Shown: positions 31,428 to 41,362 of the stretch, piece by piece | How the letters are laid out: every line of letters begins with the position of its first letter | Position numbering within the stretch: the first letter of the stretch is position 1 | Assembly: GCF_000046705.1 (NCBI RefSeq) | Contig: NC_005956.1 | Location: 558,001 to 622,000 of the forward strand | From: Bartonella henselae str. Houston-1 | GTDB taxonomy: Bacteria > Pseudomonadota > Alphaproteobacteria > Rhizobiales > Rhizobiaceae | Reading direction: 5' to 3' | DNA length: 64,000 nt | Translations under genes and position numbers: made by a program | Notes under the pieces: generated by a model | Told to the model about the DNA's origin: nothing | What the model saw: the letters and a program-made list of their open reading frames with translations, nothing else | Database searches by the model: none

Positions 31428-33653
31428 ATGATGCGTCAGTGTGAGCTTGTTGGGCGTGTCCAACGTTACAAGTCTGACGTTGATGAGGGTCTTTTAAATA
31501 GGGCCTACGATTATGCAATGCGAAAGCATGGTCATCAAAAGCGTGCTTCGGGGGATCTTTATTTTTCTCATCCTTTAGAAGTTGCTGCTATTTTGACAGA
31601 TATGCGGTTGGATGAAGCAACAATTGCCGTTGCGCTTTTGCACGATACAATTGAAGATACAAGTGCTACACGGGCTGAAATTGATCAGCTTTTCGGATCT
31701 GAAATTGGTAAGTTAGTTGAAGGGCTGACAAAGCTTAATAAGCTTGATCTCGTATCAAAGAAGGCAGTTCAGGCAGAGAATCTGCGTAAACTTCTTATTG
31801 CTATTTCTGATGATGTTCGTGTTCTTTTAGTTAAGCTTGCTGATCGCCTTCATAATATGCGCACCCTTGGTGTTATGCGTGATGATAAACGTCGACGTAT
31901 TGCTGAGGAGACAATGGATATTTACGCGCCACTTGCAGGCCGTATGGGTATGCAGGATATGCGCGAAGAGTTAGAAGATCTCTCTTTCTTTTATTTAAAT
32001 CCAGAAGGTTATCGTACGATTACCAATCGACTTTCTGAATTATCAAAGCGCAATCGTGATTTGCTTTCCAGGATTGAAAATGAACTAACAAAACTTTTTT
32101 TCAAGAATGGCATTAAAGCAGATGTTAAAAGCCGTCAGAAAAAATCTTATTCCGTTTTTCGCAAAATGGAAAGTAAAGCATTATCTTTTGAACAATTATC
32201 CGATATTTTTGGATTTCGGGTTATTGTTGAAACAGTGAATGATTGTTATCGTGCTCTTGGTGTTATTCATACTACCTGGCCAATGGTACCTGGTCGTTTT
32301 AAAGATTATATTTCTATCCCAAAACAGAATGATTATCGTTCCATTCATACAACGATTGTAGGACCTTCGAGGCAACGGGTTGAACTACAGATTAGAACTG
32401 CTGATATGGATGAAATTGCTGAGTATGGTGTTGCTGCACATTCCATTTATAAAGATCACGGTTCCAATTATTCGACTTCAAAGTTATCAAATGAGACCAA
32501 TGCCTATGCATGGTTACGCCAAACGATTCAGTCTTTATCAGATGGGGATAATCCAGAAGAGTTTTTAGAACATACAAAGCTTGAGCTTTTTCAAGATCAA
32601 GTTTTTTGTTTTACTCCAAAAGGCCGGTTAATTGCTTTTCCAAAAGGTGCTACCCCTATTGATTTTGCTTATGCAGTCCATACTGACATTGGTGATTCTT
32701 GTGTGGGGGTAAAAATCAATGGTCGTATTATGCCTTTAATGACAAAATTAAAAAATGGTGATGAAGTTGATATTATACGTTCACAAGCTCAAATTCCGCC
32801 AGCGGCATGGGAATTTCTTGTTGTAACAGGCAAAGCACGTTCAGCTATTCGTCGAGCAACGCGCACAGCAGTACGCAAGCAATATTCAGGTTTGGGATAT
32901 CGTATACTCGAGCATTCGTTTGGATATATGGGAAAACAATTTTCAAAAGATGTTCTTAAGCAAGTTTTACCACGTTTGGCACGTAAAGATGTGGAAGATG
33001 TATTAGCTGCTGTTGGGCGTGGTGAATTGCCTTCCGCTGATGTGATTAAAGCAGTTTATCCTGATTATCAAGATCACCGTGTGGTCCAAAAGTCCTCTTT
33101 TAAACCTGGGGAAGAAGGTTGGTTTAACATTGAAAATGCTCAAGGTATGATTTTTAAAGTTCCAGAAAATGAAAAGGATTCAACTATAGAGAAGCATCAA
33201 TCCAAAGCATTACCTATTCGAGGAACCCGTGGAGATATTCCTGTACGTTTTTCTCCAGAAGGGGCAGTGCCGGGAGATCGGATTGTTGGTATTATGCAAC
33301 CTGGGGCAGGGATTGTTATTTATCCGATACAGTCTTCGGCTTTGATGGCGTATGATGATCAGCCTGAACGATGGATTGATGTCCGTTGGGATATTGATGC
33401 CCAAATGAGTGAGCGTTTTCCGGCTCGGATTAATATTTTGGCTGTTAATAGTCCGGGCTCTTTAGCTGAAATTACGCAAGTGATTTCTGCTAATGACGCT
33501 AATATCCAAAATTTATCTTTTATCCGCACAGCACCAGATTTCACAGAAATTATGATTGATCTGGAAGTTTGGGATTTAAAACATTTGAATCGTATTTTTT
33601 CTCAGTTAAAAAAGGCTGGTTCGGTTAGTACAGTCCGGCGAGGTCATGGATAA
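31428..33653 (+). CDS. rsh: Bifunctional (p)ppGpp synthetase/hydrolase Rsh
   Basis: A 741-residue RelA/SpoT homologue that makes and degrades the stringent alarmone. Order of domains: HD hydrolase with the metal-binding pair in ALLHDTIEDT and HPLEVA; synthetase with RFKDYISIPKQNDYRSIHT; TGS (VFCFTPKGRLIAFPKGATPI); C-terminal ACT (INILAVNSPGSLAEITQVIS). Both catalytic halves look intact. ATGs at 31428 and 31431 follow AAAGGA. It leads the run to pyrE and acpS-lepB-rnc-era. Confidence 0.96.
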   Translation: MMRQCELVGRVQRYKSDVDEGLLNRAYDYAMRKHGHQKRASGDLYFSHPLEVAAILTDMRLDEATIAVALLHDTIEDTSATRAEIDQLFGSEIGKLVEGLTKLNKLDLVSKKAVQAENLRKLLIAISDDVRVLLVKLADRLHNMRTLGVMRDDKRRRIAEETMDIYAPLAGRMGMQDMREELEDLSFFYLNPEGYRTITNRLSELSKRNRDLLSRIENELTKLFFKNGIKADVKSRQKKSYSVFRKMESKALSFEQLSDIFGFRVIVETVNDCYRALGVIHTTWPMVPGRFKDYISIPKQNDYRSIHTTIVGPSRQRVELQIRTADMDEIAEYGVAAHSIYKDHGSNYSTSKLSNETNAYAWLRQTIQSLSDGDNPEEFLEHTKLELFQDQVFCFTPKGRLIAFPKGATPIDFAYAVHTDIGDSCVGVKINGRIMPLMTKLKNGDEVDIIRSQAQIPPAAWEFLVVTGKARSAIRRATRTAVRKQYSGLGYRILEHSFGYMGKQFSKDVLKQVLPRLARKDVEDVLAAVGRGELPSADVIKAVYPDYQDHRVVQKSSFKPGEEGWFNIENAQGMIFKVPENEKDSTIEKHQSKALPIRGTRGDIPVRFSPEGAVPGDRIVGIMQPGAGIVIYPIQSSALMAYDDQPERWIDVRWDIDAQMSERFPARINILAVNSPGSLAEITQVISANDANIQNLSFIRTAPDFTEIMIDLEVWDLKHLNRIFSQLKKAGSVSTVRRGHG

Positions 33654-33670
33654 AAAAGGGAGATTTTGCG

Positions 33671-34249
33671 GTGAATACACAAGATGTGATTGATATTTTT
33701 AAACAAGCAGATGCTATTTTAGAAGGGCATTTTATTTTAACATCAGGCCGTCATAGTGCTACTTATATGCAGAAGGCAAAAGTGTTCATGCATGCTCATT
33801 TGACGGAGAAGTTATGTCGTGGATTGGCTGAAAAAATCAAAAAATCTGTCGAGGAAAAAATTGATTATGTGGTTGGTCCTGCAATTGGTGGTCTTATTCC
33901 TTCATACGAAACTTCGCGTCATCTTGGTATTCCCTCTCTTTGGGTAGAGCGTGTAAATGGCAGATTTGAGCTGCGTCGTTTTGAAATCAAGAAAGGCGCA
34001 CGGGTTGTCATTGTTGAAGATATTGTGACAACAGGTCTTTCTATTCGTGAAACGGTTGAGGCTCTGGTTACAGCAGGAGCAAATGTGTTGGCGAGCGCAT
34101 GTATTCTTGATCGTTCTGGCGGTAAGGTTGATGTCGGAGTTCCATTGATTTCACTTGCTGAATACGAGATAGCATCTTATGCTAGTGATGCAGTTCCTGC
34201 TGAACTCGCGGAACTTCCAGCGATTAAGCCAGGAAGTCGGAATATTTAA
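33671..34249 (+). CDS. pyrE: Orotate phosphoribosyltransferase
   Basis: A 192-residue enzyme that attaches orotate to PRPP to form OMP in pyrimidine synthesis. The PRPP-binding loop VVIVEDIVTTGLS is intact, with VVGPAIGGLIP as the second substrate contact. The start is GTG at 33671, 18 bases behind the rsh stop, with AGGGAG upstream. Dihydroorotase, one step earlier in the pathway, is encoded separately at 43302. Confidence 0.95.
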   Translation: MNTQDVIDIFKQADAILEGHFILTSGRHSATYMQKAKVFMHAHLTEKLCRGLAEKIKKSVEEKIDYVVGPAIGGLIPSYETSRHLGIPSLWVERVNGRFELRRFEIKKGARVVIVEDIVTTGLSIRETVEALVTAGANVLASACILDRSGGKVDVGVPLISLAEYEIASYASDAVPAELAELPAIKPGSRNI

Positions 34250-34342
34250 TTGTCTTTCTATTTTTTTTATGCAAAAGCTTGGAAACATTAATTTGAATCA
34301 TATGGATTATTTTATTTTCACAAAATATATATTGAGAATCAT

Positions 34343-34945
34343 ATGCTTTTTCGTAGTCGAGAGCCAATAGATTTTGTAAAGCGTATTCGACTTTGGTTAT
34401 GGCCACGTCGTTCATTTTCTCGCTCATTTTGTTATATACGTAAACGTATTTTGCGAATATCTGCAACGCCACATAAAGTTGCTCTGGGGTTTTCTATCGG
34501 TATTTTTTTAGCTTGTTCGCCTCTCTTTGGTATGCATATCGTTTTGGCAATATTTTTTTCGTGGATCTTGCGCGCAAATTTCGCAGCAGCAATTATTGGT
34601 ACGATTTTTTCTAATCCACTTACATTTTTTCTGATTATTATGGCTGATTATAAGGTAGGCTCTTTCTGTTTATCACTTTTTAGCGATGTGAGTGAGATTT
34701 CTCTTTCTCAAATTCGCACTCTGTTTGACGGTTTGGCACTTTCAAATACATCTCTTCTTTTCAAGGGCGCATGGCAATCAATCATGAGACCGATGATCTT
34801 AGGTGGTGTACTTTTAGGTTTTATTTTTGGTGGTTTATCTTATATAGGCGCTTACAGAGCAATCACCCGCTTTCAACAAAAGCGATATCAAAAGATTACA
34901 AAAAAAAAGCGTTTGTGGCAAAGAAAATCGGGTGATATCTTATGA
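34343..34945 (+). CDS. DUF2062 membrane protein
   Basis: A 200-residue protein with the DUF2062 signature SATPHKVALGFSIGIFLACSP followed by FGMHIVLAIFF and NPLTFFLI, and three to four membrane helices; the ends are strongly basic. The biochemical role of the family is unknown. In rhizobia it accompanies acpS, and here its stop overlaps the acpS start by 4 bases, so the two are co-translated. Confidence 0.88.
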   Translation: MLFRSREPIDFVKRIRLWLWPRRSFSRSFCYIRKRILRISATPHKVALGFSIGIFLACSPLFGMHIVLAIFFSWILRANFAAAIIGTIFSNPLTFFLIIMADYKVGSFCLSLFSDVSEISLSQIRTLFDGLALSNTSLLFKGAWQSIMRPMILGGVLLGFIFGGLSYIGAYRAITRFQQKRYQKITKKKRLWQRKSGDIL

Positions 34946-35343
34946 TTGTTGGTCTTGGAAGTGATCTGACTGATATAAGACGCATTGAGAGAATGTTGGC
35001 TCGTTATGGTGATCGTTTTGTTCAACGTATCTTTACGGATATTGAGCGGAATAGATCTGAGAGTCTTCAAAAAAAATCTTCTTCTTATGCCAAAAGATTT
35101 GCTGCAAAGGAAGCTTGTGCTAAAGCTTTAGGCACAGGAATCGCTTGCGGTATAAATTGGAAGGATATGGGGGTGATCAATCTACCATCTGGGAAACCAA
35201 TTATGAAATTAACAAATCGTGCGCAAATGCAACTTCAAAAGTTATTGCCTTCTCATCACGATGCTATCATTCATCTTAGCATGACGGATGATTTTCCTTG
35301 GGCGCAGGCATTCATTATTATCGAAGCATTTCCACGTGGATAG
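34942..35343 (+). CDS. acpS: Holo-[acyl-carrier-protein] synthase
   Basis: A 133-residue enzyme that moves phosphopantetheine from CoA to acyl carrier protein. Family motifs GLGSDLTDIRRIERML (Mg-binding Asp at 8) and AKRFAAKEACAKALGTG (Glu/Lys pair) are complete. It overlaps the DUF2062 gene (ATGA-type) and is followed by lepB after 38 bases. Confidence 0.96.
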   Translation: MIVGLGSDLTDIRRIERMLARYGDRFVQRIFTDIERNRSESLQKKSSSYAKRFAAKEACAKALGTGIACGINWKDMGVINLPSGKPIMKLTNRAQMQLQKLLPSHHDAIIHLSMTDDFPWAQAFIIIEAFPRG

Positions 35344-35381
35344 GTTTCATAGGAGATTGTACTTTTGCTATTTGAAACATT

Positions 35382-36236
35382 ATGATAAAAAAACTTATAT
35401 CTGTGATGGGAAGGCAGTTGGTGATGATCCAGAAAGAGAAAATGCATAAAAATAAAGAAAAGAGCGGAATTCTTGAATTTGTTTTCGTATTGGTACAGGC
35501 GTTGTTGTTAGCAGCGCTTATTCGGACACTTTTTTTTCAGCCTTTCAGTATTCCTTCCGGTTCAATGCGTCCTACTTTGCTAGTAGGAGATTATCTGTTT
35601 GTTTCTAAGTATGCATATGGGTACTCTCGTTTTTCTATGCCCTTTTCTCCTCCTCTTTTTTCGGGTCGTATTTTGGCATCTCAACCTCAGCGTGGAGATG
35701 TTGTTGTCTTTCGTTTACCGAGTAATCCTGATATTGATTATATCAAACGTGTTGTTGGGCTACCGGGTGATCGTATACAAGTTCGTCAGAGTATCCTTTA
35801 TATTAATGATGAGCCCGTTTCACGTCACTTTATGGGCAAGGTTGAAAATGTTGATATAACAGAGGTTAATTACCCTGTTAAGGTTTATCGCGAAACAATG
35901 CCTAATGGTGTTAGCTACGATACACTTGATTTAGCTTTTATCCCGCAAGTTGATGACACAAAGGTCTTTGAAGTTCCATCGGGGCATTATTTTATGATGG
36001 GTGACAACCGTGACAATTCAGACGATAGTCGTTTAGACGTGGGATATGTTCCAGAAGAAAATCTTATTGGTCGAGCAAGTATAATTTTTTTCTCTATCAG
36101 TAATGGTTCAAGTGCTTGGCAAATTTGGCGTTGGCCATTTGATGTGCGTTGGAATCGTTTGTTTTCTTTTATTAATACTGTTCATGATTTGCCGCTTATC
36201 AAGCAAGGAATTAATGATGAAGCTTCCAATGATTGA
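35382..36236 (+). CDS. lepB: Signal peptidase I
   Basis: Up to 284 residues; an inner-membrane serine protease that removes signal peptides. One N-terminal helix (FVFVLVQALLLAALIRTLFF) is followed by the Ser nucleophile in PFSIPSGSMRPTLLVGDY, the catalytic Lys in IDYIKRVVGLPGDR and the box GDNRDNSDDSR. The start is uncertain: ATG 35382 has no clear ribosome site, and Met residues at 15 and 21 (35424, 35442) would still leave a complete protein. The 3' end overlaps rnc by 20 bases. Confidence 0.95.
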   Translation: MIKKLISVMGRQLVMIQKEKMHKNKEKSGILEFVFVLVQALLLAALIRTLFFQPFSIPSGSMRPTLLVGDYLFVSKYAYGYSRFSMPFSPPLFSGRILASQPQRGDVVVFRLPSNPDIDYIKRVVGLPGDRIQVRQSILYINDEPVSRHFMGKVENVDITEVNYPVKVYRETMPNGVSYDTLDLAFIPQVDDTKVFEVPSGHYFMMGDNRDNSDDSRLDVGYVPEENLIGRASIIFFSISNGSSAWQIWRWPFDVRWNRLFSFINTVHDLPLIKQGINDEASND

Positions 36237-36924
36237 TCAGCTTGAAAAACTGACGGGGCATTACTTTAAAGATAAAAAGAAATTAAAAAAAGCGTTAACA
36301 CATTCAAGTGTACAAGGTTCAGAACAGGGAAATTATGAAAGACTGGAATTCTTAGGTGATCGGGTCCTTGGGCTTTTGATTGCGGAAATGTTGTATCAAT
36401 TGTTTCCACAGGCAAGTGAAGGTGAGTTATCGGTACGTTTAAACAGTTTAGTGAATGCGCAGACATGTGCTGATATTGCACTAGAAATGGAACTGCCTGT
36501 TATGATCCATGTTGGTTTTGAAATGAAAAACTTAAAAGGTCGTCGGCTAACAAATATGTATGCCGATGTGATTGAAGCTTTGATTGCTGTAATATATCTT
36601 GATGGGGGATTGGAGAGTGTTAGACCTTTTATTCAAAGGTATTGGCAAAGTCGGGCGAAGCAGATGGATGCTGGTCGGCGTGATGCCAAGACACAGTTAC
36701 AGGAATGGGCGCATGTACAAGGTGGTGTACAACCACATTATAGGGTCGTAAAACGTTCTGGTCCAGATCATGATCCTGTTTTTATGGTAGAGGTAAGCAT
36801 TCCTGGTTTTGCGTCGGAGATTGGGCAAGGAAATTCTAAACGATGTGCTGAAAGAATGGCAGCTGAAAAAATTTTACGACGAGAGGGTATATGGGAAACA
36901 ATGGAAAAAAATAATCATGAATGA
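36217..36924 (+). CDS. rnc: Ribonuclease III
   Basis: A 235-residue double-strand RNase that processes rRNA precursors and structured mRNAs. The signature ERLEFLGDRVLGLLIAEML and the second acidic patch YADVIEALIAVIYLDGG are intact; the double-stranded RNA-binding domain covers the C-terminal third (DAKTQLQEWAHVQGG). ATG 36217 lies 7 bases after AAGGA inside the lepB end; ATG 36214 is the alternative. era begins within its last 8 bases. Confidence 0.96.
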   Translation: MKLPMIDQLEKLTGHYFKDKKKLKKALTHSSVQGSEQGNYERLEFLGDRVLGLLIAEMLYQLFPQASEGELSVRLNSLVNAQTCADIALEMELPVMIHVGFEMKNLKGRRLTNMYADVIEALIAVIYLDGGLESVRPFIQRYWQSRAKQMDAGRRDAKTQLQEWAHVQGGVQPHYRVVKRSGPDHDPVFMVEVSIPGFASEIGQGNSKRCAERMAAEKILRREGIWETMEKNNHE

Positions 36925-37819
36925 CGTTATGAAAACGCGTTCTGGTTTTGTTGTACTCATTGGAATGCCTAATGCTGGGAAGTCGACATTGGTGAATCAG
37001 TTAGTTGGAACGAAGGTTTCAATTGTAACGCATAAAGTGCAAACGACACGAACTTTAATCCGAGGTATTGTCATTCATGATAATGCGCAAATTGTATTGA
37101 TTGACACACCAGGTGTTTTTTCTCCTCATAAACGGTTAGAACGTGCGATGGTATCTGCTGCTTGGGGAGGGGCTAAGAATGCTGATGTGCTGTTAGTTTT
37201 GATTGATGCTCAGAATGGTCTTTCGGATGAAGTTTGTAAGATGTTAGATATTGTAGCGAATATTAAACAGGATAAAATTCTCGTTCTTAATAAGATTGAT
37301 ACAGTTGCTAAGTCATCCCTTTTAGCCTTAACCGCTGGGATTAATGAGCACGTAAAGTTTTTGCAGACATTTATGATTTCAGCTCTCAAGGGCTCTGGTT
37401 GCAAGGATTTGCTTCATGCATTAAGCACAATGATGCAGGAGGGGCCATGGTATTATCCAGAAGATCAAATTTCAGATATGCCTATGCGTCAGCTTGCTGC
37501 TGAAATTACCCGTGAAAAGCTTTTTCTTCGTCTTCACGATGAACTTCCCTATTCTTCAACAGTTGAAACAGAAAACTGGGAAGAGCGTCGAGATGGTTCA
37601 GTTAGAATTAATCAAGTTATCTACGTCGAGCGTGATAGTCAGAAAAAAATTGTTTTAGGAGCAAAAGGCGATACAATTAAAGCAATTGGTCAGGCTGCGC
37701 GTAAAGAATTAATGGATATTATGGGTCAAAAGGTTCACCTTTTTCTCTTTGTAAAAGTGCGTGACAATTGGGATACCGATCCGGAACGTTATCGCGAAAT
37801 GGGACTAGATTTTTTTTAA
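36917..37819 (+). CDS. era: GTPase Era
   Basis: A 300-residue GTPase that binds 16S rRNA and aids small-subunit assembly. G1 GMPNAGKST, G2 TTRTLIRG, G3 DTPGV and G4 NKID are all present. The C-terminal KH domain contains VLGAKGDTIKAIGQAARKEL. The ATG overlaps the rnc stop. The frame extends further upstream, but that part is rnc in another phase. Confidence 0.96.
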   Translation: MNDVMKTRSGFVVLIGMPNAGKSTLVNQLVGTKVSIVTHKVQTTRTLIRGIVIHDNAQIVLIDTPGVFSPHKRLERAMVSAAWGGAKNADVLLVLIDAQNGLSDEVCKMLDIVANIKQDKILVLNKIDTVAKSSLLALTAGINEHVKFLQTFMISALKGSGCKDLLHALSTMMQEGPWYYPEDQISDMPMRQLAAEITREKLFLRLHDELPYSSTVETENWEERRDGSVRINQVIYVERDSQKKIVLGAKGDTIKAIGQAARKELMDIMGQKVHLFLFVKVRDNWDTDPERYREMGLDFF

Positions 37820-37824
37820 ATAAA

Positions 37825-38595
37825 ATGAAATGGAAAGAACAAGCTATTATTCTCGGTACACGCCAATATGGTGAAACAAGTGTTATTCTTGAAGTGATGA
37901 CGCGTCAGCATGGGCGTTATATGGGAGTAGTAAAAGGAGGACGTTCGCGTCGTATGGCGGTTCTTCTTCAACCTGGAAATTTTGTGGAGGCTGAATGGTG
38001 GGCACGTTTAGATGAACATTTAGGACTTTTTCGGCTTGAAGCACTTGATTTACATGCCGCCCGGTTAATTCTTTTCCCAGAAGCACTTTATGCTTTGCAG
38101 TTAATCGTTTTCCATTTGCATCTTCTTCCTGAGCGTGATCCGCATCCTATTTTATATGATATTTTACATCTTTTTATGCAGAGTTTTGATGAACCGTTTA
38201 TAAACGCTGAATTGCTTGTACGTTTTGAAATGCGATTTCTTGAAGAACTTGGCTTCGGCCTTGATTTATCTCGTTGTGCTGCAACAGGCCGCTTAGAAAA
38301 ACTTTGTTACGTATCACCGAAATCAGGACGTGCTGTATGCGAGGAAGCAGGGCACCCTTGGAGAGAAAAGCTCTTAAATTTACCCCAGTTTCTTGTGCAA
38401 AGAACTGTTCGTCCTGTTGATTTTAGTGACATAAAAAATGGATTTATTCTAACAGGTTTCTTTTTAATGCGTCATGTCTGGGAACCACGAAATATAAAAC
38501 AGCCATCGGTGCGTATAAGTTTGATACAATTGTTTGAACAGCGATTCCGTATGCAAGCATCGTTTGTTGATCTGAAGACAATAAATAGAATGTGA
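37825..38595 (+). CDS. recO: DNA repair protein RecO
   Basis: A 256-residue recombination mediator that works with RecR to load RecA. The N-terminal OB fold (MKWKEQAIILGTRQYGETSV) and the helical part with LVRFEMRFLEELGFGLDL are typical; cysteines at LSRCAATG, KLCYVS and AVCEEAG could form the zinc site seen in some RecO proteins. It starts 5 bases after era and ends the lepB-rnc-era-recO run. Confidence 0.94.
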   Translation: MKWKEQAIILGTRQYGETSVILEVMTRQHGRYMGVVKGGRSRRMAVLLQPGNFVEAEWWARLDEHLGLFRLEALDLHAARLILFPEALYALQLIVFHLHLLPERDPHPILYDILHLFMQSFDEPFINAELLVRFEMRFLEELGFGLDLSRCAATGRLEKLCYVSPKSGRAVCEEAGHPWREKLLNLPQFLVQRTVRPVDFSDIKNGFILTGFFLMRHVWEPRNIKQPSVRISLIQLFEQRFRMQASFVDLKTINRM

Positions 38596-38744
38596 AAATA
38601 TCGATCTTAGAAACAATTACCAAAGTATGTTGATTTGTCGCAGAAAAACGGCGATTAAGATTTTCGGCGGGTTCTATCAAACTATACGGGTATTACAGTT
38701 TGTATGCGAGCATGAGTTTATTAATTTGAAAAAATGAATAGAAA

Positions 38745-39605
38745 ATGAAGATGAGAGTCTTAAAAACAATTCCCGAAGTACGCCAATCTATCACAGAAGA
38801 ACGACGTTTAGGATTTTCGATTGGTTTGGTTCCAACTATGGGAGCATTGCATAATGGTCACATCGCATTAGTACGGCGAGCAAGGGCAATGTGTGATCGA
38901 GTATTGGTTTCTATTTTTGTCAATCCGAAGCAATTTGGTCCCGATGAGGATTTTGATAAATATCCAAGAGATTTGAAAGGCGATTGTGCTTTGTTAGAAG
39001 AAGCCGGTGTTGAATATCTTTTTACACCTTCTGTAGAAGAAATGTGGCCACCGGGAAATGAGACAATTGTGAATGTAGAGAAATTGTCACGTATGTTGAT
39101 AGGGAAATTACGTCCAGGACATTTTTGTGGTGTGACCAGCGTTGTTGCGAAACTTTTTAACATCGTTCAGCCGGATAAAGCTTTTTTTGGGGAAAAGGAT
39201 TTTCAACAGATTTTGATTGTTCGTCGTATGGTTGAAGACTTAGCTTTTCCTATTGAAGTTGTAGGAGTGCCTGTTTTACGTGAAGCAGATGGTGTAGCGA
39301 GTTCTTCCCGTAATCAGTTTTTAACATTAGAAGATCGAAAAGCGGCAAAAATTATTCCTGAGAGCGGTAAAGCTGCTGAAAATCTCTATCGCCAAGGGGA
39401 ACGGTCGGTTGATAAATTATGTAAAATTGTTCGGGATATTTTACAGCAAGAATCGCGCGCGATTATTGAATCAATAGACTTACGGGATATGGAAACTTTA
39501 TCTGTGGTTAAGGGGAGATTGGATAAATCGGCAGTTTTATTATTAACTGTCCGTTTTGGTGAAATTAGGCTTATTGATCAATACATATTGCAAGAAAAGG
39601 GCTGA
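38745..39605 (+). CDS. panC: Pantothenate synthetase
   Basis: A 286-residue ATP-dependent ligase that joins pantoate and beta-alanine. Family signatures VPTMGALHNGHIALVRRA (HxGH-type site), FVNPKQFG, LRPGHFCGVTSVVAKLFNIV and FFGEKDFQQ are complete. ATG 38745 or the one two codons later could be used. panB follows after 3 bases, forming a two-gene pantothenate operon; panD and panE are not in the window. Confidence 0.96.
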   Translation: MKMRVLKTIPEVRQSITEERRLGFSIGLVPTMGALHNGHIALVRRARAMCDRVLVSIFVNPKQFGPDEDFDKYPRDLKGDCALLEEAGVEYLFTPSVEEMWPPGNETIVNVEKLSRMLIGKLRPGHFCGVTSVVAKLFNIVQPDKAFFGEKDFQQILIVRRMVEDLAFPIEVVGVPVLREADGVASSSRNQFLTLEDRKAAKIIPESGKAAENLYRQGERSVDKLCKIVRDILQQESRAIIESIDLRDMETLSVVKGRLDKSAVLLLTVRFGEIRLIDQYILQEKG

Positions 39606-39608
39606 AAA

Positions 39609-40436
39609 ATGACTATTCATAAGGCTGTAAAGCGTATTACTGCTTCTGAAATACGATCAAGAAAAGGACAAGAACCGATTGTTTCTCTAACTGCTTATCA
39701 GGCTTATAGTGCGCGGATTGCTGATCCTTACTGTGATTTGCTATTAGTTGGTGATAGCGTTGGTATGGTTGTGCATGGGTTTGAGACAACGTTGCCAGTG
39801 AGTTTGGATATGATGATTTTGCATGGGCAGGCTGTTATGCGTGGATCTAAGAGGGCTCTTGTGGTTGTAGATATGCCTTTTGGATCTTATGAAGAAAGCC
39901 CAGAACAAGCTTTTTCCAATGCATCGCGTATTCTTGCAGAAACAGGGTGTAGTGCAGTTAAGCTTGAAGGTGGTGTTTATATAGCGGAAACAATTGATTT
40001 TTTGTGTAAACGCGGTATCCCAGTTATGAGTCATGTTGGTCTGACACCACAGGCAGTGAATCGTTTTGGTGGTTTTAAGACGCAAGGACGCAATGAAAGT
40101 AATTGGCAACAGATTGAAGCTGATGCAGCAGCAATTGAAAAGGCAGGTGCCTTTGCTGTTGTTGTGGAAGGAGTTGTAGAACCATTAGCAGTAAAACTTA
40201 CACAGATGCTTTCTATCCCTACCATTGGCATTGGTGCATCTAGTCAGTGTGATGGGCAGATATTGGTGATGGAAGATATGTTAGGTTACGGTACATGGGT
40301 CCCTAAATTTGTACGCCGTTATGGTGTTCTCGAACAGGAGATGGAGAAGGCGATTAAGAGTTATGCGGATGATGTTAAATCACGTACTTTTCCAAGTGAT
40401 GAAGAAATTTATAAGCTCAAACAAAAGTCAGGTTAA
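39609..40436 (+). CDS. panB: 3-methyl-2-oxobutanoate hydroxymethyltransferase
   Basis: A 275-residue enzyme that adds a hydroxymethyl group to ketoisovalerate, giving ketopantoate. Motifs [26 protein letters not shown] with the metal-binding Asp, [16 protein letters not shown] and [10 protein letters not shown] are present. The C-terminus is ordinary. Beyond its stop lies the second phage scar. Confidence 0.96.
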   Translation: MTIHKAVKRITASEIRSRKGQEPIVSLTAYQAYSARIADPYCDLLLVGDSVGMVVHGFETTLPVSLDMMILHGQAVMRGSKRALVVVDMPFGSYEESPEQAFSNASRILAETGCSAVKLEGGVYIAETIDFLCKRGIPVMSHVGLTPQAVNRFGGFKTQGRNESNWQQIEADAAAIEKAGAFAVVVEGVVEPLAVKLTQMLSIPTIGIGASSQCDGQILVMEDMLGYGTWVPKFVRRYGVLEQEMEKAIKSYADDVKSRTFPSDEEIYKLKQKSG

Positions 40437-40522
40437 GACGAAGACTTTGCTAGAAAGTGCTTGCTATATAAGGTTAATATGAACGGATATTTCTTTGTGG
40501 GAATTTTTCTTTCTGCCTAGGC

Positions 40523-40633
40523 TTTGTTCAACTAAGTCAAGATGTGAGAGTGAAGGTTGCTGGTAATAACGTTCCATTTGTAAAGAACAAAGTGTTACCA
40601 GAGAGAAGTATCAAATCAGCCAAGGATTGGTAA
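40523..40633 (+). pseudogene. Short coding remnant after panB
   Basis: An open piece reads FVQLSQDVRVKVAGNNVPF then VKNKVLPERSIKSAKDW to a stop. Immediately upstream, in another frame, an ATG at 40480 reads MNGYFFVGIFLSA then stops, so a signal-peptide-like start and this piece may be one gene split by a frameshift. Family not recognised. Confidence 0.3.
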
Positions 40634-40723
40634 TAGAGTTAGCATTTATTGAAGATAAGTCTCTCCGATGCATATAATGACTGAAAAACTTTCTCGTTAT
40701 TTTGTTGAAAGCGTTTATTTTAA

Positions 40724-40951
40724 AATAGCGAAAATTTTTCTTTTACTTCTCAAACAAATGGTGATTTCATTCCTTTATTTATGGAAAATGGCGTAGCATC
40801 CTTAAATGTTACAAGGCTTGGTACCAGAAATGGATCTGGCATCCGGTTTTTGAGGAATACGCAAAGAACTATGAATGTAGACTATGGTGGTGAAATTATC
40901 AGGGATGGTGCTATTTTTGTCTGTTTTCATTCTTGTGCTTGCAGACTATAG
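40724..40951 (+). pseudogene. Phage-tail-like gene fragment
   Basis: A 75-codon open piece without a start codon contains SQTNGDFIPLFMENGVASLN followed by VTRLGTRNGSGIRFLRNTQR and VDYGGEIIRDGAIF. The Gly/Asn/Thr-rich, short-strand style looks like a phage tail-fibre or surface-protein segment. It is bounded by a stop upstream and loses coding character after 40910. Together with the integrase relic 400 bases later it marks an old insertion. Confidence 0.4.
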
Positions 40952-41362
40952 ATTGTGCAGCAATTCTATAAAGAAGGTCAGTACGAGAGAGACGATTTTG
41001 TAAGAAATAAGCCAAAGATTTGGTTCCGAAGAGTCATGCTATGAAGGATGGTGTGAGTCAGACTTTACGTTTTTGTCTCACTTTGTAGAATTGTAGAACT
41101 GGGATGCTATGATCTAAACAGCTTAGCTTGTTGAATGGGGTGAAAATACATAAGTTATCGCTAATAATACTTGTATTCAAGAGATGTACAAAGTATTGTT
41201 TTATAAGGATAATTTATCATTTATCCATCTTGGATAAGAAACTTTAATATCATAAGATTCTCTCATTTCAAATCCATTTATTTGAATAAATCAAGACCAT
41301 TCGCTTACACGTTATAAGTAGAAGTGATGTGTGAGTAAAAACACATAAAGAAAGGGATAAAA

